DNA of 64,000 nucleotides. It comes from GCA-003244245 sp963823755 (lineage in GTDB: Bacteria > Actinomycetota > Actinomycetes > Mycobacteriales > Pseudonocardiaceae). How positions within the stretch are numbered: the first letter of the stretch is position 1; each line of letters starts with the position of its first letter. Positions 1 to 8,688 of the stretch are shown here, in pieces. Where the stretch lies: assembly GCA_963823755.1 (NCBI GenBank), contig CAWGMP010000007.1, positions 585,912-649,911 of the forward strand, given 5' to 3'. A program made the position numbers and the translations under genes. The notes below the pieces were generated by a model that saw only the letters and a list, made by a program, of their open reading frames with translations, made no database searches and had not been told where the DNA came from.

Positions 1-304
1 CCGCTGGGCTCGCTCGAGGTGACGGGAGATCTGTTTTTGCAGCTCTATCCGACCCTTACCCCAACGTCCCGTTTCAGGACTCTTCGCAGCCACACCGGCC
101 CGGTGAACGGGGTGGCATTCGCCCCCGATGGACGCACCCTCGCCACCACCAGCGGACCAGACCGTCAGATGGTGGGAATTGTTCCGCTTCCCCAGGTTCG
201 CAAGCGGTGAGGCGCGAGAAGCCTGCCTCCGGGCTGGCGGGTCGCTGAACAAAGCGATGTGGGAGCAGTACGCCCGGCATCAGCTACCAGGACACCTACG
301 CTGA
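1..304 (+). pseudogene. WD40-repeat protein, C-terminal remnant with frameshift
   Basis: The first frame is open from the window edge and carries a WD40 blade with the signature HTGPVNGVAFAPDGRTLATTS. Near position 155 the homology moves to the next frame, where DQTVRWWE completes the blade. That frame continues into a tail with EACLRAGGSLNKAMWEQY and stops at 302-304. This tail resembles the end of actinobacterial WD40 proteins attached to helical or kinase domains. A single-base shift therefore breaks the gene. The upstream part, if any, lies outside the window. A sequencing error could give the same picture, but no start or domain upstream can be judged. Confidence 0.6.
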
Positions 305-363
305 CCGCTGATGAGCATCGGCTGGGCGCGAGGACTCCTGCATACGGTCCGTAGACTGCGGCC

Positions 364-873
364 GTGTCCATGGTCGACGCGGTGCTCATCAGGATCCCGC
401 AGCCTTACCGCGACATCGCTGTCCGCCACCGCGAGCTGGTGAAGTTCGCCCTGGTCGGCGGAATCACCTATGTCGTGGACATCACGCTGTTCACGCTGCT
501 CAAGACGACCGTGCTCGCACCCAAGCCGGTCACCGCCAAGATCGTGGCGGTGCTGGTGGCGACGATCGTGTCCTACATCCTCAACCGGGAGTGGTCCTTC
601 CGCACCCGGGGCGGCAGGGAACGCCACCACGAGGCTGCGTTGTTCTTCCTGGTCTGCGGCATTGGAACAGCCATCAATGCCGCCCCGCTGTGGATCTCAC
701 GATACGTATTGGACTTGCAGGTTCCGGCAGTGAGCCTGCTCGCTCAGGAGGCAGCGGACTTCGCCAGCGCCAACGTGATCGGAACGCTGCTGGCGATGGT
801 CTTCCGGTGGTGGGCCTTCCGCAGGTACGTCTTCCCCGACCAGAACGTGCGCCGCCAAGTGCCAGTGGGCTGA
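364..873 (+). CDS. GtrA family membrane protein
   Basis: The 169-residue protein has four hydrophobic segments and the GtrA signature near its N-terminus (HRELVKFALVGGITYVVD), followed by a NREWSF-type motif in the middle. GtrA-like proteins are small polytopic membrane proteins linked to polyprenyl-phosphate-bound sugar transfer for wall or membrane glycans; the exact substrate here is unknown. GTG at 364 gives the full domain, and ATG at 370 is a possible alternative. In mycobacteria a GtrA gene lies near the birA/accD5 region, consistent with its position here. The stop codon lies inside the first copy of a 27-bp tandem repeat. Confidence 0.85.
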   Translation: MSMVDAVLIRIPQPYRDIAVRHRELVKFALVGGITYVVDITLFTLLKTTVLAPKPVTAKIVAVLVATIVSYILNREWSFRTRGGRERHHEAALFFLVCGIGTAINAAPLWISRYVLDLQVPAVSLLAQEAADFASANVIGTLLAMVFRWWAFRRYVFPDQNVRRQVPVG

Positions 874-932
874 TCGCCGGCTCAGCCGGCAGTGGGCTGA
901 TCGCCGGCTCAACCGGCGGTGGGCTGATCGCC
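864..932 (+). repeat. 27-bp tandem repeat, 2.5 copies, hairpin-forming
   Basis: Two full 27-base units (864-890 and 891-917) and a partial third (918-932) follow head to tail, with one or two differences between copies. Each full unit contains a short palindrome, CCGGCTCAGCCGG or CCGGCTCAACCGG. The gtrA stop codon (871-873) lies in the first unit, so the array starts inside the coding sequence and fills the gap to the convergent histidine kinase gene. The hairpins could act as a terminator between the convergent genes; no U-tract is present. Confidence 0.75.
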
Positions 933-942
933 GCACGGGGAG

Positions 943-2238
943 TCAACGCACCACGCCGGTGTCCGGCCGTGGCGGGCCGAACAGCTCATCGACTCGCGGT
1001 ACCCGCAGGTAGACGGCGAACCTGGCAGGTCGTGCCGAGCTGAGCTCCAGGCGTCCCCCGTCGGCCTCGACCAGCGCCCTGGCCAGCGCCAGTCCGACGC
1101 CGGTCGAGGACGCCCCTGATATCCCACGGTCGAAGACGTACGGGGCCAGCTCCTCGGGCACCCCCTCGCCGCCGTCGGTCACCTCCACCACGACCATCCG
1201 GTCCGGTCCCACTCCGGTCCACCGGGCGGACAGCGTCACCAAGCCGGCACCGTGCAGCAGCGCGTTGTCGATCAGGACCCCGAGCGCCTCACGCAGCCGG
1301 CCAGGCGTCACCCGGGCGACCAGCCCCTCGGCCACCCGCAGCCGCAGCCGCCGATGGTCGGCGTCGGCCTGGGGCTGCCAGTCGGCGAGCACCTCGCCGA
1401 GCAGTTCGGCCAGTTCGACCGGTTGGGCGGTGGCGGCCCGAGCCTCTTCGGTGGCTCGTAACAGGTCATCGAGCACCGCACCGAGCCGCTCGGCCTGCTC
1501 CAGCGCCGCCTCGGCCTCCGCAGCGGTATCGGGGTCGGGGTGCGTCGCCAGCTCGTCGAGTCGCAGCTGTAACGCGGTCAGGCGGCTGCGCAGCTGATGG
1601 GACACGTCGCCAACGAGGTCCCGCTCCCTGGAGATGAGCTCGGCGAGTGCGGTCGCCGAGGCATTCAGCACCTCCGCGACCCGGTCGAGTTCCACGATGC
1701 CGTACCTGGCCGGCGCGAGGTGGAAATCCCCCGTCCCCAACCGGGCGGCCCGGTCGGCGACGTCCTGCAGTGGCCCCGCCAGCCGCCGGGCGGTCAAGGC
1801 GGCGACGGCCACGCCAACCGCTGCCGACAACCCCACGAGAAGACCGACCAGCGCGACTGCCTGCAACTGGTCCCGCAATATCCCCCCTCCGGGTATCGCG
1901 AGCCGGGCGGCGCCGCGCCGCCCTAGCGGCAGCGACTCCACCATGGCGCCGGGACCCGGATCGGTGCCGAGCACCAGGTGGCCGGTCCACGGCGAATCCA
2001 CCGTCAGCTGCCCGCCGGGAGGAAGCATCGGCGCAACCGAACGCAGGTCGGCCGACGGTCCCGGCTTCACACCCGGGATCTGATCGAGCCGGGCCACCAC
2101 CTGCGCCAACCGGGTCTGGAGATCAGCCCGAGTGGCATGTTCGGCCAACCGCCAGGTGGCAAATGCCAGCGGAGCGCCCAATACCAGACCGGTGATCGTC
2201 ACCGCGATCAGCGTGGCCTGCAGGATCTTCCACCGCAC
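943..2238 (-). CDS. Two-component sensor histidine kinase
   Basis: This 431-residue membrane kinase pairs with the response regulator just upstream. An N-terminal TM segment (about 8-28) precedes an extracytoplasmic region of about 100 residues. A second TM (about 128-148), a HAMP-like linker and a HisKA helix with the phospho-acceptor motif DVSHQLRSRL follow. The ATPase domain has an N box (VLIDNALLHG) and a G box (TGVGLALARALVE). The GTG start at 2236-2238 lies 31 bases after the regulator, so the two are co-transcribed. The small sensor domain has no recognisable ligand motif. Confidence 0.88.
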   Translation of the reverse strand: MRWKILQATLIAVTITGLVLGAPLAFATWRLAEHATRADLQTRLAQVVARLDQIPGVKPGPSADLRSVAPMLPPGGQLTVDSPWTGHLVLGTDPGPGAMVESLPLGRRGAARLAIPGGGILRDQLQAVALVGLLVGLSAAVGVAVAALTARRLAGPLQDVADRAARLGTGDFHLAPARYGIVELDRVAEVLNASATALAELISRERDLVGDVSHQLRSRLTALQLRLDELATHPDPDTAAEAEAALEQAERLGAVLDDLLRATEEARAATAQPVELAELLGEVLADWQPQADADHRRLRLRVAEGLVARVTPGRLREALGVLIDNALLHGAGLVTLSARWTGVGPDRMVVVEVTDGGEGVPEELAPYVFDRGISGASSTGVGLALARALVEADGGRLELSSARPARFAVYLRVPRVDELFGPPRPDTGVVR

Positions 2239-2269
2239 GGCCGAACGCTACGCCGGTTGCCGGGTTGTT

Positions 2270-2923
2270 CTACAGTGCGTCGAAGCGGAACCCGACTCCC
2301 CGGACGGTGGCGATCCGGCTACTGCCGATCTTGCGCCGTAGCCACGACATATGCATATCCAGTGTCTTGGAGTTCTTGAGCTCCAGGTCCTTCCACACCT
2401 CACGAAGGATCTCCTCACGGCTGACCACCTGCCCCGATCGCGACAGCAGTACCCGCAACAGCTCGAACTCCTTGTTCGCCAGGGCGATCTCGGCACCTTC
2501 GATGAGCACCCGGCGGCCCGCCAGGTCCATCCGCACCCCTCCGACCTCCAGCGCTTCCGGCACGCTGCGTCGCAGCAACGCGCGCACCCTGGCCATCAGT
2601 TCGGCCAGCCGGAACGGCTTGGCGACGTAGTCATCAGCGCCCGCGTCCAACCCGACGACGAAGTCCACCTCGTCGGTTCGCGCGGTGAGCATCAGCACCG
2701 GGATGTCGGGACGCACCCGGCGCAGCCTGCGGCACACGTCCAGACCGTCCATTCCCGGCAGCCCGAGGTCGAGCACCAGCAGGTCGACCTCCTCCTGTCT
2801 GGCGCAGACCAGCGCGGTGTGGCCGTCACTGACCACCACCACCTCGTGACCTTCCCGCTGCAGCGCACGGGACAGCGGCTCGGCTATGCCGGCGTCGTCC
2901 TCGACAAGCAGCACAGTGGGCAC
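2270..2923 (-). CDS. OmpR/PhoB-family response regulator
   Basis: The 217-residue protein has a receiver domain with the acidic pair in LLVEDD, the phospho-acceptor Asp in LLVLDLGLPGMDGLDV and the conserved Lys in DDYVAKPF. A C-terminal winged helix ends with the TVRGVGFRFD motif typical of OmpR/PhoB regulators. It is the first gene of the operon with the histidine kinase. The open frame extends far upstream, but GTG at 2921-2923 begins exactly at the receiver domain and leaves a 36-bp divergent gap to hisN. That gap probably holds the operon promoter. Confidence 0.9.
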   Translation of the reverse strand: MPTVLLVEDDAGIAEPLSRALQREGHEVVVVSDGHTALVCARQEEVDLLVLDLGLPGMDGLDVCRRLRRVRPDIPVLMLTARTDEVDFVVGLDAGADDYVAKPFRLAELMARVRALLRRSVPEALEVGGVRMDLAGRRVLIEGAEIALANKEFELLRVLLSRSGQVVSREEILREVWKDLELKNSKTLDMHMSWLRRKIGSSRIATVRGVGFRFDAL

Positions 2924-2959
2924 GCCGATCAGACTAGTGACGTGGCAGCCTGTGCCTTT

Positions 2960-3745
2960 ATGACCGACCTCACCTCGGATCTGACCCTGGCCCTGACCCT
3001 GGCCGACACCGCCGACCGGATCACGCTGGGCCGAGCGGGCGCCACGGACCTGCGGGTCGACCGCAAACCCGACCGGACCCCGGTCACCGACGCCGACCTG
3101 GCCGTCGAGGACGCGATACGCACCGTGCTCCAGGCACAACGACCGCAGGACTCGGTGGTCGGTGAGGAGCGCGGCGGACCAACTGCGGCCAGCAGCCGGA
3201 TATGGCTGCTGGACCCGATCGACGGGACGAAGAACTTCCTGCGCGGGGTACCGGTCTGGGCCACGCTCGTGGCGCTCGTCGAGGACGGCACACCGGTGGT
3301 AGGGGTGATCAGCGCACCGGCGCTGCGGCGACGCTGGTGGGCCGCCACCGGGGCGGGTGCCCACACCCGAGATGCGCACGGGACCACTCGGGCCATCACG
3401 GTGTCGGAGGTCGGCGACCTCGCCGATGCCTACGGCTCCACCACCCATCTGGGTAGTTGGGCCAAGCACCGCAGCCGGGAGTCCTACCTCTCACTGGTGG
3501 ACGCAACGTGGGAGAACCGGGCCTTCGGCGACTTCTGGCAGCACTGCCTGGTCGCCGAGGGGGCGATCGATTTGGCTGCCGAGCCGATCGTCAGCCCCTG
3601 GGACGTGGCCGCCGTGCAGGTTCTGGTGGAGCAGGCCGGCGGGCGGTTCACCGACCTCGACGGGATCGCTCGATACGACGGCGGCACCGCGCTGTCCTCC
3701 AACGGGCTGTTGCACGACGCCGCGCTGGCCCTACTGCGCTCGTGA
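2960..3745 (+). CDS. hisN: Histidinol-phosphatase of the inositol-monophosphatase family
   Basis: The 261-residue protein has the full IMPase metal-site set: the GEER loop, then WLLDPIDGTKNF with the two metal-binding aspartates, and SPWDVAA near the C-terminus. The length and the GTKNF variant match actinobacterial HisN, which dephosphorylates L-histidinol phosphate in histidine synthesis; another IMPase substrate cannot be excluded. ATG at 2960 is chosen, and GTG at 2942 is possible. The gene diverges from the two-component operon, and its 3' end overlaps the convergent decayed regulator by 15 bases. Confidence 0.82.
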   Translation: MTDLTSDLTLALTLADTADRITLGRAGATDLRVDRKPDRTPVTDADLAVEDAIRTVLQAQRPQDSVVGEERGGPTAASSRIWLLDPIDGTKNFLRGVPVWATLVALVEDGTPVVGVISAPALRRRWWAATGAGAHTRDAHGTTRAITVSEVGDLADAYGSTTHLGSWAKHRSRESYLSLVDATWENRAFGDFWQHCLVAEGAIDLAAEPIVSPWDVAAVQVLVEQAGGRFTDLDGIARYDGGTALSSNGLLHDAALALLRS

Positions 3746-5099
3746 AGGGTGAAACGGGGGCGCGCTGCTGCGGTGAAGCAAGCCCGTGATCCGCTCATCC
3801 AGCTCGCGTAGGTGCGGCGAGCCGGCGCGCAGCGGGTGGATCCGCCGTTGCAGTGTGCGCAGCCGGTCAAGCGTACGAGCGGAGCTGACCTGCGCCGCCG
3901 TCCGGACAGCATCCCGGCCCAGCGCGGCGGCCTGCTCGACATCACGACCGACAAGATGGGCGCAGGCGAGGTCGGTCTGCGCGAAGCATCGGGCTCGGAC
4001 CCGCCAAGGCTCGTAGTCGCGCACCGCTGCGGCACTCAGCGTGATGGCATGCCCTGCCACACCGAGGTCACCCAGGCACTTCCCGAGATCCGCGGCGAAC
4101 GCGGCCTCGGTATAGAGGCCCTGCCACAAGGGCTCACCGTCGGGACGCAGCGCCTCGTAGGAGCGCTGAGCCACCAGCACCGCACGGTGCGCCTCGCGGA
4201 CATCGCCAACCAGGGCGAGACCGCGTGCCTCCATCGCGTGCAGCTCGGCAGCCAGCGCCGGGGTGGCCGTGCCCTGGGCGACGGCCAGCCCGGCCCGAGC
4301 CAGTGCCACCCCCTGGCGCCCATACCGGAGCCGGTCATGCTCGGTGAGCGTGTTCTGTCCGATCTGCACCGTCATGCGGCTCATCAAGCCCAGTACGTTG
4401 GCGGCGTAAAGCCGGTCCCCCGCCACATCGCCAGATCGAGCGCCTGGATGAAGTAACGCTGCGCCAGCGAGTGCCTGCCTACGTCGGCCGCCGTGTAGCC
4501 GGCTAGTTTGGTGGCCTGCGCGACGGCGGCCAACAGAGCCTTGCCGGTCTTGTCCGAATAGGTGCCATGCAGGAGTTGGTTGGCCTCCTGGTGCAGCAGC
4601 GACACCACCTGCTCACGCAGCCGCCCCGAGCCGAAGCGGTAATCGAGCTGGCGCAGCTGGGTGACCTGTTCAGTGAGGACCTCCACGTCAGCCATGCCCA
4701 CCCGGCGGCCTGCCACCCGAGCGGTGCTTTCCGCTGGAGGCACCGTCAGGGCGAACAGCGCAGGCTCGGAGAAGGCCGCCGCGCTGAACGCGGAGCCCAC
4801 CAGAAATCTCCGTCGACGCATGTCCCGTCCCGACAACTCGACAACCGTGCGGAGCGTGCCGTCCAGTGTCCCAGAACAGCGCAGGCCGTCATACTGATCG
4901 TCGGAAGCGGGAGTGTGGTCGGCGAATCCGCACTCGGTGACGCTGATCTCGTGGTGCAGCTGCTGAGACAACACCTTGGCGACCAGCCTGGGCACCGGCC
5001 AGCGCGGCTGGCAACCGTTCAGCATCCGCCGCACCGATGTGGTGTTCGTCCCGGTGGGCTCACGAAGGCCACCTGGCGAAACGCGATGGCGCTGTCAGT
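3731..5099 (-). pseudogene. Xre-type regulator with TPR-like C-terminus, frameshifted
   Basis: Three reading frames must be joined to recover this family. Near 5065-5099 one frame encodes TDSAIAFRQVAF; it continues after a shift with EPTGTNTTSVRRMLNGCQPR. The middle part carries a twin-arginine-like RRRRFLVGSAFSAAAF and ends in ...QALDLAM near 4424. A second shift leads to AGDRLYAANVLGLMSRM and an alpha-helical TPR-like region ending at 3731. Related actinobacterial regulators are single proteins of about 450 residues. Two indels, near 5064 and 4423, therefore break the gene. The true N-terminus cannot be placed. Sequencing error is an alternative. Confidence 0.6.
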
Positions 5100-5309
5100 A
5101 CTCGATCTGCTGAACCCCTTGCCCTCGCCGCGAGCAACGGGTAACGATATGCGCATGCGGCGCGCTGTGCTCGAGCAGTTCTGGCCGAGCCGGCGCATGG
5201 ACGCCTTCGATCAGTTCTGTAGGTAGGCCGCGCGTCGGCGCATGGCCTCCCCCGCTCCGCGCGGCCGATCCCCGGTGCCCATTCATCCCCCCGTACACCA
5301 GGAGTATGC

Positions 5310-5798
5310 GTGTCCGTCACCGATGAACTGCTCGCCAACAACGCCCGTTACACCGAGACCTTCTCCGGGCCGCTGCCGCTGCCGCCCGCCAAGCACGTCG
5401 CCGTCGTGGCCTGCATGGACGCCCGCCTGGACGTCTACCGCATCCTGGGCCTCAACGAGGGCGAAGCGCACGTCATCCGCAACGCCGGAGGCGTGGTCAC
5501 CGACGACGAGATCCGCTCGCTGGCGATCAGTCAGCGGCTGCTCGGCACCCAGGAGATCATCCTGATCCACCACACCGACTGCGGGATGCTCACCTTCACC
5601 GACGACCAGTTCAAGAAGTCCATCCAGGACGACACCGGGATCAAGCCGGCCTGGTCCGCCGAGGCGTTCCCGGACCTTGACGAGGACGTCCGGCAGTCCG
5701 TCGCCCGGATCAAGGCCAGCCCGTTCGTGCCGAACAAGGACTCGATCCGCGGGTTCGTCTTCGACGTGGCGACCGGCAAGCTCAACGAAGTCGCCTGA
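5310..5798 (+). CDS. Beta-class carbonic anhydrase
   Basis: The 162-residue enzyme interconverts CO2 and bicarbonate. Zinc ligands and the catalytic dyad are visible: C35 with D37 and R39 in ACMDARLD, and H88 and C91 in HHTDCGM. The short length and the RNAGGVVTDD segment fit the small actinobacterial beta-CA subclass. GTG at 5310 follows an AGGAG site at 5300-5304 with suitable spacing. It is monocistronic and ends at a strong hairpin terminator. It may supply bicarbonate to the acyl-CoA carboxylases encoded further along. Confidence 0.9.
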   Translation: MSVTDELLANNARYTETFSGPLPLPPAKHVAVVACMDARLDVYRILGLNEGEAHVIRNAGGVVTDDEIRSLAISQRLLGTQEIILIHHTDCGMLTFTDDQFKKSIQDDTGIKPAWSAEAFPDLDEDVRQSVARIKASPFVPNKDSIRGFVFDVATGKLNEVA

Positions 5799-5808
5799 GC
5801 TGAGCAAT

Positions 5809-5847
5809 CCTGCGAGCCCCGCTGGTCCACCCAGCGGGGCTCGCAGG
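5809..5847. terminator. Bidirectional hairpin terminator
   Basis: A perfect 17-bp stem (5809-5825 with 5831-5847) and a 5-base loop lie between the convergent carbonic anhydrase and HMG-CoA lyase genes. The stem can be extended by CAA/TTG with one bulged base. It is very GC-rich and has no clear U-run, as is common for actinobacterial terminators. Confidence 0.85.
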
Positions 5848-5880
5848 TTGCATGCGCCCATTTCGGGCGGGTGGGCAACG

Positions 5881-6822
5881 TCAGGCGCTCAGCGCTTGGA
5901 CCACTCGGGACGGGGAGGGTCTGCCCAGTTGGGCGGCCATCCAGACGCTGGTCTGCACCAGGGCGTCGAGATCGACACCGTGCTCGATACCCAGCCCGTC
6001 CAGCATCCACACCAGATCCTCGGTGGCCAGATTGCCGGTGGCCGATTCGGCGTAAGGGCAACCGCCCAGCCCACCGGCCGAGGTATCCACGCACGTCACC
6101 CCGGCGCGTAGGGCGGCAAGGGTATTGGACAGTGCCTGGCCGTAGGTGTCGTGGAAGTGCACCGCGAGGGCATCGGTCCCGACCCCGGCACGGGTGAATC
6201 CGTCCAGTACCGAGACGACGTGACCCGGGGTGGCCACGCCGATGGTGTCGCCCAGGGACAGCTGGTCGCAGCCCAGGTCCAGCAGCCGACGCCCGACGCC
6301 GACGACCTGGTCGACCGCCACGGCACCCTCCCACGGATCGCCGAAGCACATCGAGATGTACCCGCGCACCCCGAGACCCTCGGCCGCGGCCCGGCCCACC
6401 ACCGGCGACGACATCGCGAACTGCGCGTCGAAGTCGCGGTTGAGGTTGCGCCGGGCAAAGCTGTCCGTGGCCGAGGCGAAGATCGCGATCTCGGTGGCGC
6501 CTGCCGCCAGCGCTCGATCCAATCCTCGCTCGTTGGGTACCAGCACGGGATAGCGAACCCCCTCGCGTGGTGTGAGGCGCCGGAGCAGTTCAGTGGCGTC
6601 GGCCAGTTGTGGCACCCACTGCGGATGCCCGAAGCTGGTCGCTTCCAGGACCCGCAACCCCGCCCCGGCCAGCCGGTCCAGGAACTCGGCCTTGACCTCG
6701 ACGGGGACCACCGCCGACTCGTTCTGCAGACCGTCGCGCGCCCCGACCTCCCAGATCATCACCCGCTCGGGCAGCCCGGTCGCCGGGTGCCGGTCGGGCA
6801 GCCCGACGCCCCGGGCGGTCAT
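5881..6822 (-). CDS. Hydroxymethylglutaryl-CoA lyase
   Basis: The 313-residue DRE-TIM metallolyase cleaves HMG-CoA to acetyl-CoA and acetoacetate in leucine degradation. It shows the signatures WEVGARDGLQNE at the N-terminus, the metal-ligand motif AVHFHDTYGQAL, and the active-site loop GLGGCPYAESATGN with the catalytic Cys. The open frame extends upstream, but ATG at 6820-6822 overlaps the stop of the PH-domain gene by four bases (ATGA), so it is translated in tandem with it. Confidence 0.9.
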   Translation of the reverse strand: MTARGVGLPDRHPATGLPERVMIWEVGARDGLQNESAVVPVEVKAEFLDRLAGAGLRVLEATSFGHPQWVPQLADATELLRRLTPREGVRYPVLVPNERGLDRALAAGATEIAIFASATDSFARRNLNRDFDAQFAMSSPVVGRAAAEGLGVRGYISMCFGDPWEGAVAVDQVVGVGRRLLDLGCDQLSLGDTIGVATPGHVVSVLDGFTRAGVGTDALAVHFHDTYGQALSNTLAALRAGVTCVDTSAGGLGGCPYAESATGNLATEDLVWMLDGLGIEHGVDLDALVQTSVWMAAQLGRPSPSRVVQALSA

Positions 6823-7313
6823 GTGAGCGCCGGTCCCGGGTTCACTTCGTAGTAGAGCAGCGAGTGCACCCGCTCGACCTGGGGAATGTCGTCGAATTCC
6901 AGCGGCTCGTCGGAAGCCGACTCGATGATCAGCGTGCCACAGCCCAGGATCCGGTCGATGAGGGAATGCCGGAACTGCACACTGTTGATCCGACTGATCG
7001 GGATGTCGATCCCGCTGCGCGACAGCACGCCCTCCCGGACCAGCACCCGCCGGGTGGTGAGCACGAAATGCGTGGTGCGCCAGCGCAGCAACGGGGCAAC
7101 GGTCAGCCACAAGACGCCGATACCCCCGAGCGTGCCGAGCCCGATCCACCCGTAGAGCTGCCAGGGCTGCCCGGCGATCAACCCGGCGACGTATGCGCCG
7201 AGTCCCACGATGATCAGGAAGAACAGCACCGGCAGCACCAGCATCTTCCAGTGCGGGTGCTTGTGAACTACCACCCGCTCGTCGCCCCGAAGCAGGTCAT
7301 CTGGATAGGGCAA
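6819..7313 (-). CDS. PH-domain (bPH2/YdbS-like) membrane protein
   Basis: The 164-residue protein has a short cytoplasmic head (PYPDDLLRGDERVV), two adjacent membrane segments (about 22-45 and 50-72) and a bacterial PH domain with TRRVLVREGVLSR and IPISRINSVQF. The frame is open upstream, but TTG at 7311-7313 follows GAGGAGG at proper spacing and begins exactly at the conserved head. In mycobacteria an ortholog is directly adjacent to birA. Here about 11.5 kb of accessory genes separate them. Function is unknown; a role in membrane or cell-wall homeostasis is an inference. Confidence 0.82.
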   Translation of the reverse strand: MPYPDDLLRGDERVVVHKHPHWKMLVLPVLFFLIIVGLGAYVAGLIAGQPWQLYGWIGLGTLGGIGVLWLTVAPLLRWRTTHFVLTTRRVLVREGVLSRSGIDIPISRINSVQFRHSLIDRILGCGTLIIESASDEPLEFDDIPQVERVHSLLYYEVNPGPALT

Positions 7314-7460
7314 GACTCCTCCTCGTCGCCATTGATCACGGTACCGCTGCGTGGGCGGCGCGACCGGCCGGTACAGTCCGGCGGCGCGCGGGGATCGGCA
7401 CGACGGTCCGGTCGTGCACATGGCGTCGTGGACATGGCGTAGGCAGGAAGGCGGAGGCCA

Positions 7461-7868
7461 TTGCTGCTCCAGAGTGTCTGGTCCGTGGTGTTCTTGATCG
7501 CTTTCGTCTCGCTGGCCGCCTTCGGGTTCCGGTCCCGGGCCCGGTGGATGGATCGTCAGTGGCAGGCCGCCGAGCAGGAAGCGCACCGGCGCGCCAAGCA
7601 CCGCCTACAGGAGGTACTGCAGACCGTGCCGGGGGCCCAGTTGGTCGCGGTACAACGGGTCGTATCCTCCTCATGGCGAGGAGTCCGGGCGCAGGTGTGT
7701 TGGACGTCGACCGGGACCGTGTACGAACTGTGGTTTCCCCGGGCGTACATGCTCGCCGGGGATTCCCTTGCGATCGTCGGCGCGGACCCCTCAACGGGTC
7801 GGGTCGAACTGCGCAACGTGCTCGCTCGCGCGACTGCGGATCCCGTCGTCGACATCGAGCAGGGATAG
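7461..7868 (+). CDS. Single-pass membrane protein of unknown function
   Basis: The 135-residue protein has one N-terminal TM (about 5-22), then a basic, helical stretch (RSRARWMDRQWQAAEQEAHRRAKHRL) and a small beta-rich domain (PGAQLVAVQRVV ... VYELWFPRAYML). TTG at 7461 follows GGAGG closely; GTG at 7485 is the next option. It is the first gene of a five-gene run with a YbaB-like protein, an EspC-like protein, a WXG-type protein and a DUF3558 lipoprotein. That context suggests a type VII-linked envelope function. I do not recognise the family. Confidence 0.6.
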   Translation: MLLQSVWSVVFLIAFVSLAAFGFRSRARWMDRQWQAAEQEAHRRAKHRLQEVLQTVPGAQLVAVQRVVSSSWRGVRAQVCWTSTGTVYELWFPRAYMLAGDSLAIVGADPSTGRVELRNVLARATADPVVDIEQG

Positions 7869-7881
7869 AAAGGGACCCATC

Positions 7882-8355
7882 ATGCGCAACTCGACTCCAG
7901 ACTTCACCGGAATGGATCCGGGCCAGGCAGGTCAAGCCCTGGTTGGATGGGCCGAGCAGCTCTACCGCAAGGCGCAGATCTATCGCGGCCTGCAACACGA
8001 GATGTCCCAGCTCACGGTCACCGAGACATCGGCAGACAGCGCAGTTCGGGTGACCGTGGACGCCCAGGGCGTGCCTACCGAGCTGACCCTCACCGACCGT
8101 GCCCGGGGACTGGACCCGGCCCGGTTGTCCGCCGAGTTGATGTCCTGCTTGCAGCGGGCCCAATGCACGCTGACCGCGCGGGTACAGGACCTCGTGACCG
8201 GTTCGGTCCCGGACACTGCTGACGACGCCGCTGTCCGGATCGTGACGAGCTACCGCGACCGGTTCCCCGAGCCGTCCGACAACTCTGCACTGCGGCATTC
8301 TCCCCGACCCGGCCCACCCGACGACGATCTGGGTACCCAGTCCTTCCTACGCTGA
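7882..8355 (+). CDS. YbaB/EbfC-like protein of a WXG cassette
   Basis: The 157-residue protein has a helical N-terminus, then a YbaB-like beta sheet (SADSAVRVTVDAQGVPTELTLTD) and a further helix (LSAELMSCLQRAQ). In actinobacteria, YbaB-fold proteins of this longer type are often found beside WXG100/EspC genes. Whether they bind DNA or act as secretion-linked chaperones is not settled. ATG at 7882 is 13 bases after the previous stop and follows an AAAGGGA purine stretch. The C-terminal 30 residues are proline-rich and probably disordered. Confidence 0.65.
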   Translation: MRNSTPDFTGMDPGQAGQALVGWAEQLYRKAQIYRGLQHEMSQLTVTETSADSAVRVTVDAQGVPTELTLTDRARGLDPARLSAELMSCLQRAQCTLTARVQDLVTGSVPDTADDAAVRIVTSYRDRFPEPSDNSALRHSPRPGPPDDDLGTQSFLR

Positions 8356-8373
8356 TCAGGAGGCTCTGACGCC

Positions 8374-8688
8374 GTGAGTGACGGTTTCCACGTCGTACCC
8401 GACCAGCTGCGCGACCATGCCACCACCGTCGACGAGCTCGCCGGTCGCGCCGGCACCGCCGCCGATGCCGGTGGCCAGGTCGCCAGCATGCACGCCGCCT
8501 ACGGGTTGCTCTGCCAGTCGATCGGAAAGATCCTCGCCGGGCCGCAGCAGCGGTGCGCCGATTCGCTGGGCCAGGTCGCGCAAGCACTGCGCCGGATCAC
8601 CAAAGACCTCGATTCCTGCGCCGACGTCTACGAGCGCGTCGACCGCGCAGCGGCAACGAATTTCGGGCGGATCGGCGATCACCTGTGA
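8374..8688 (+). CDS. EspC-like (DUF2580) type VII secretion target
   Basis: The 104-residue, almost entirely helical protein has the opening GFHVVPDQLRDHATTVDELA, typical of EspC/DUF2580 proteins. These form WXG100-like helical hairpins exported by type VII systems. No membrane segment or signal peptide is seen. GTG at 8374 follows an AGGAGG site. The stop overlaps the start of the next, larger WXG protein, which suggests the two are made together, perhaps as a heterodimer. No ESX ATPase or membrane core gene is present in the window. Confidence 0.72.
   Translation: MSDGFHVVPDQLRDHATTVDELAGRAGTAADAGGQVASMHAAYGLLCQSIGKILAGPQQRCADSLGQVAQALRRITKDLDSCADVYERVDRAAATNFGRIGDHL

Noticed and set aside
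864..932. Possible CRISPR-like repeat
   Set aside because: Units are contiguous without spacers and there are no cas genes.
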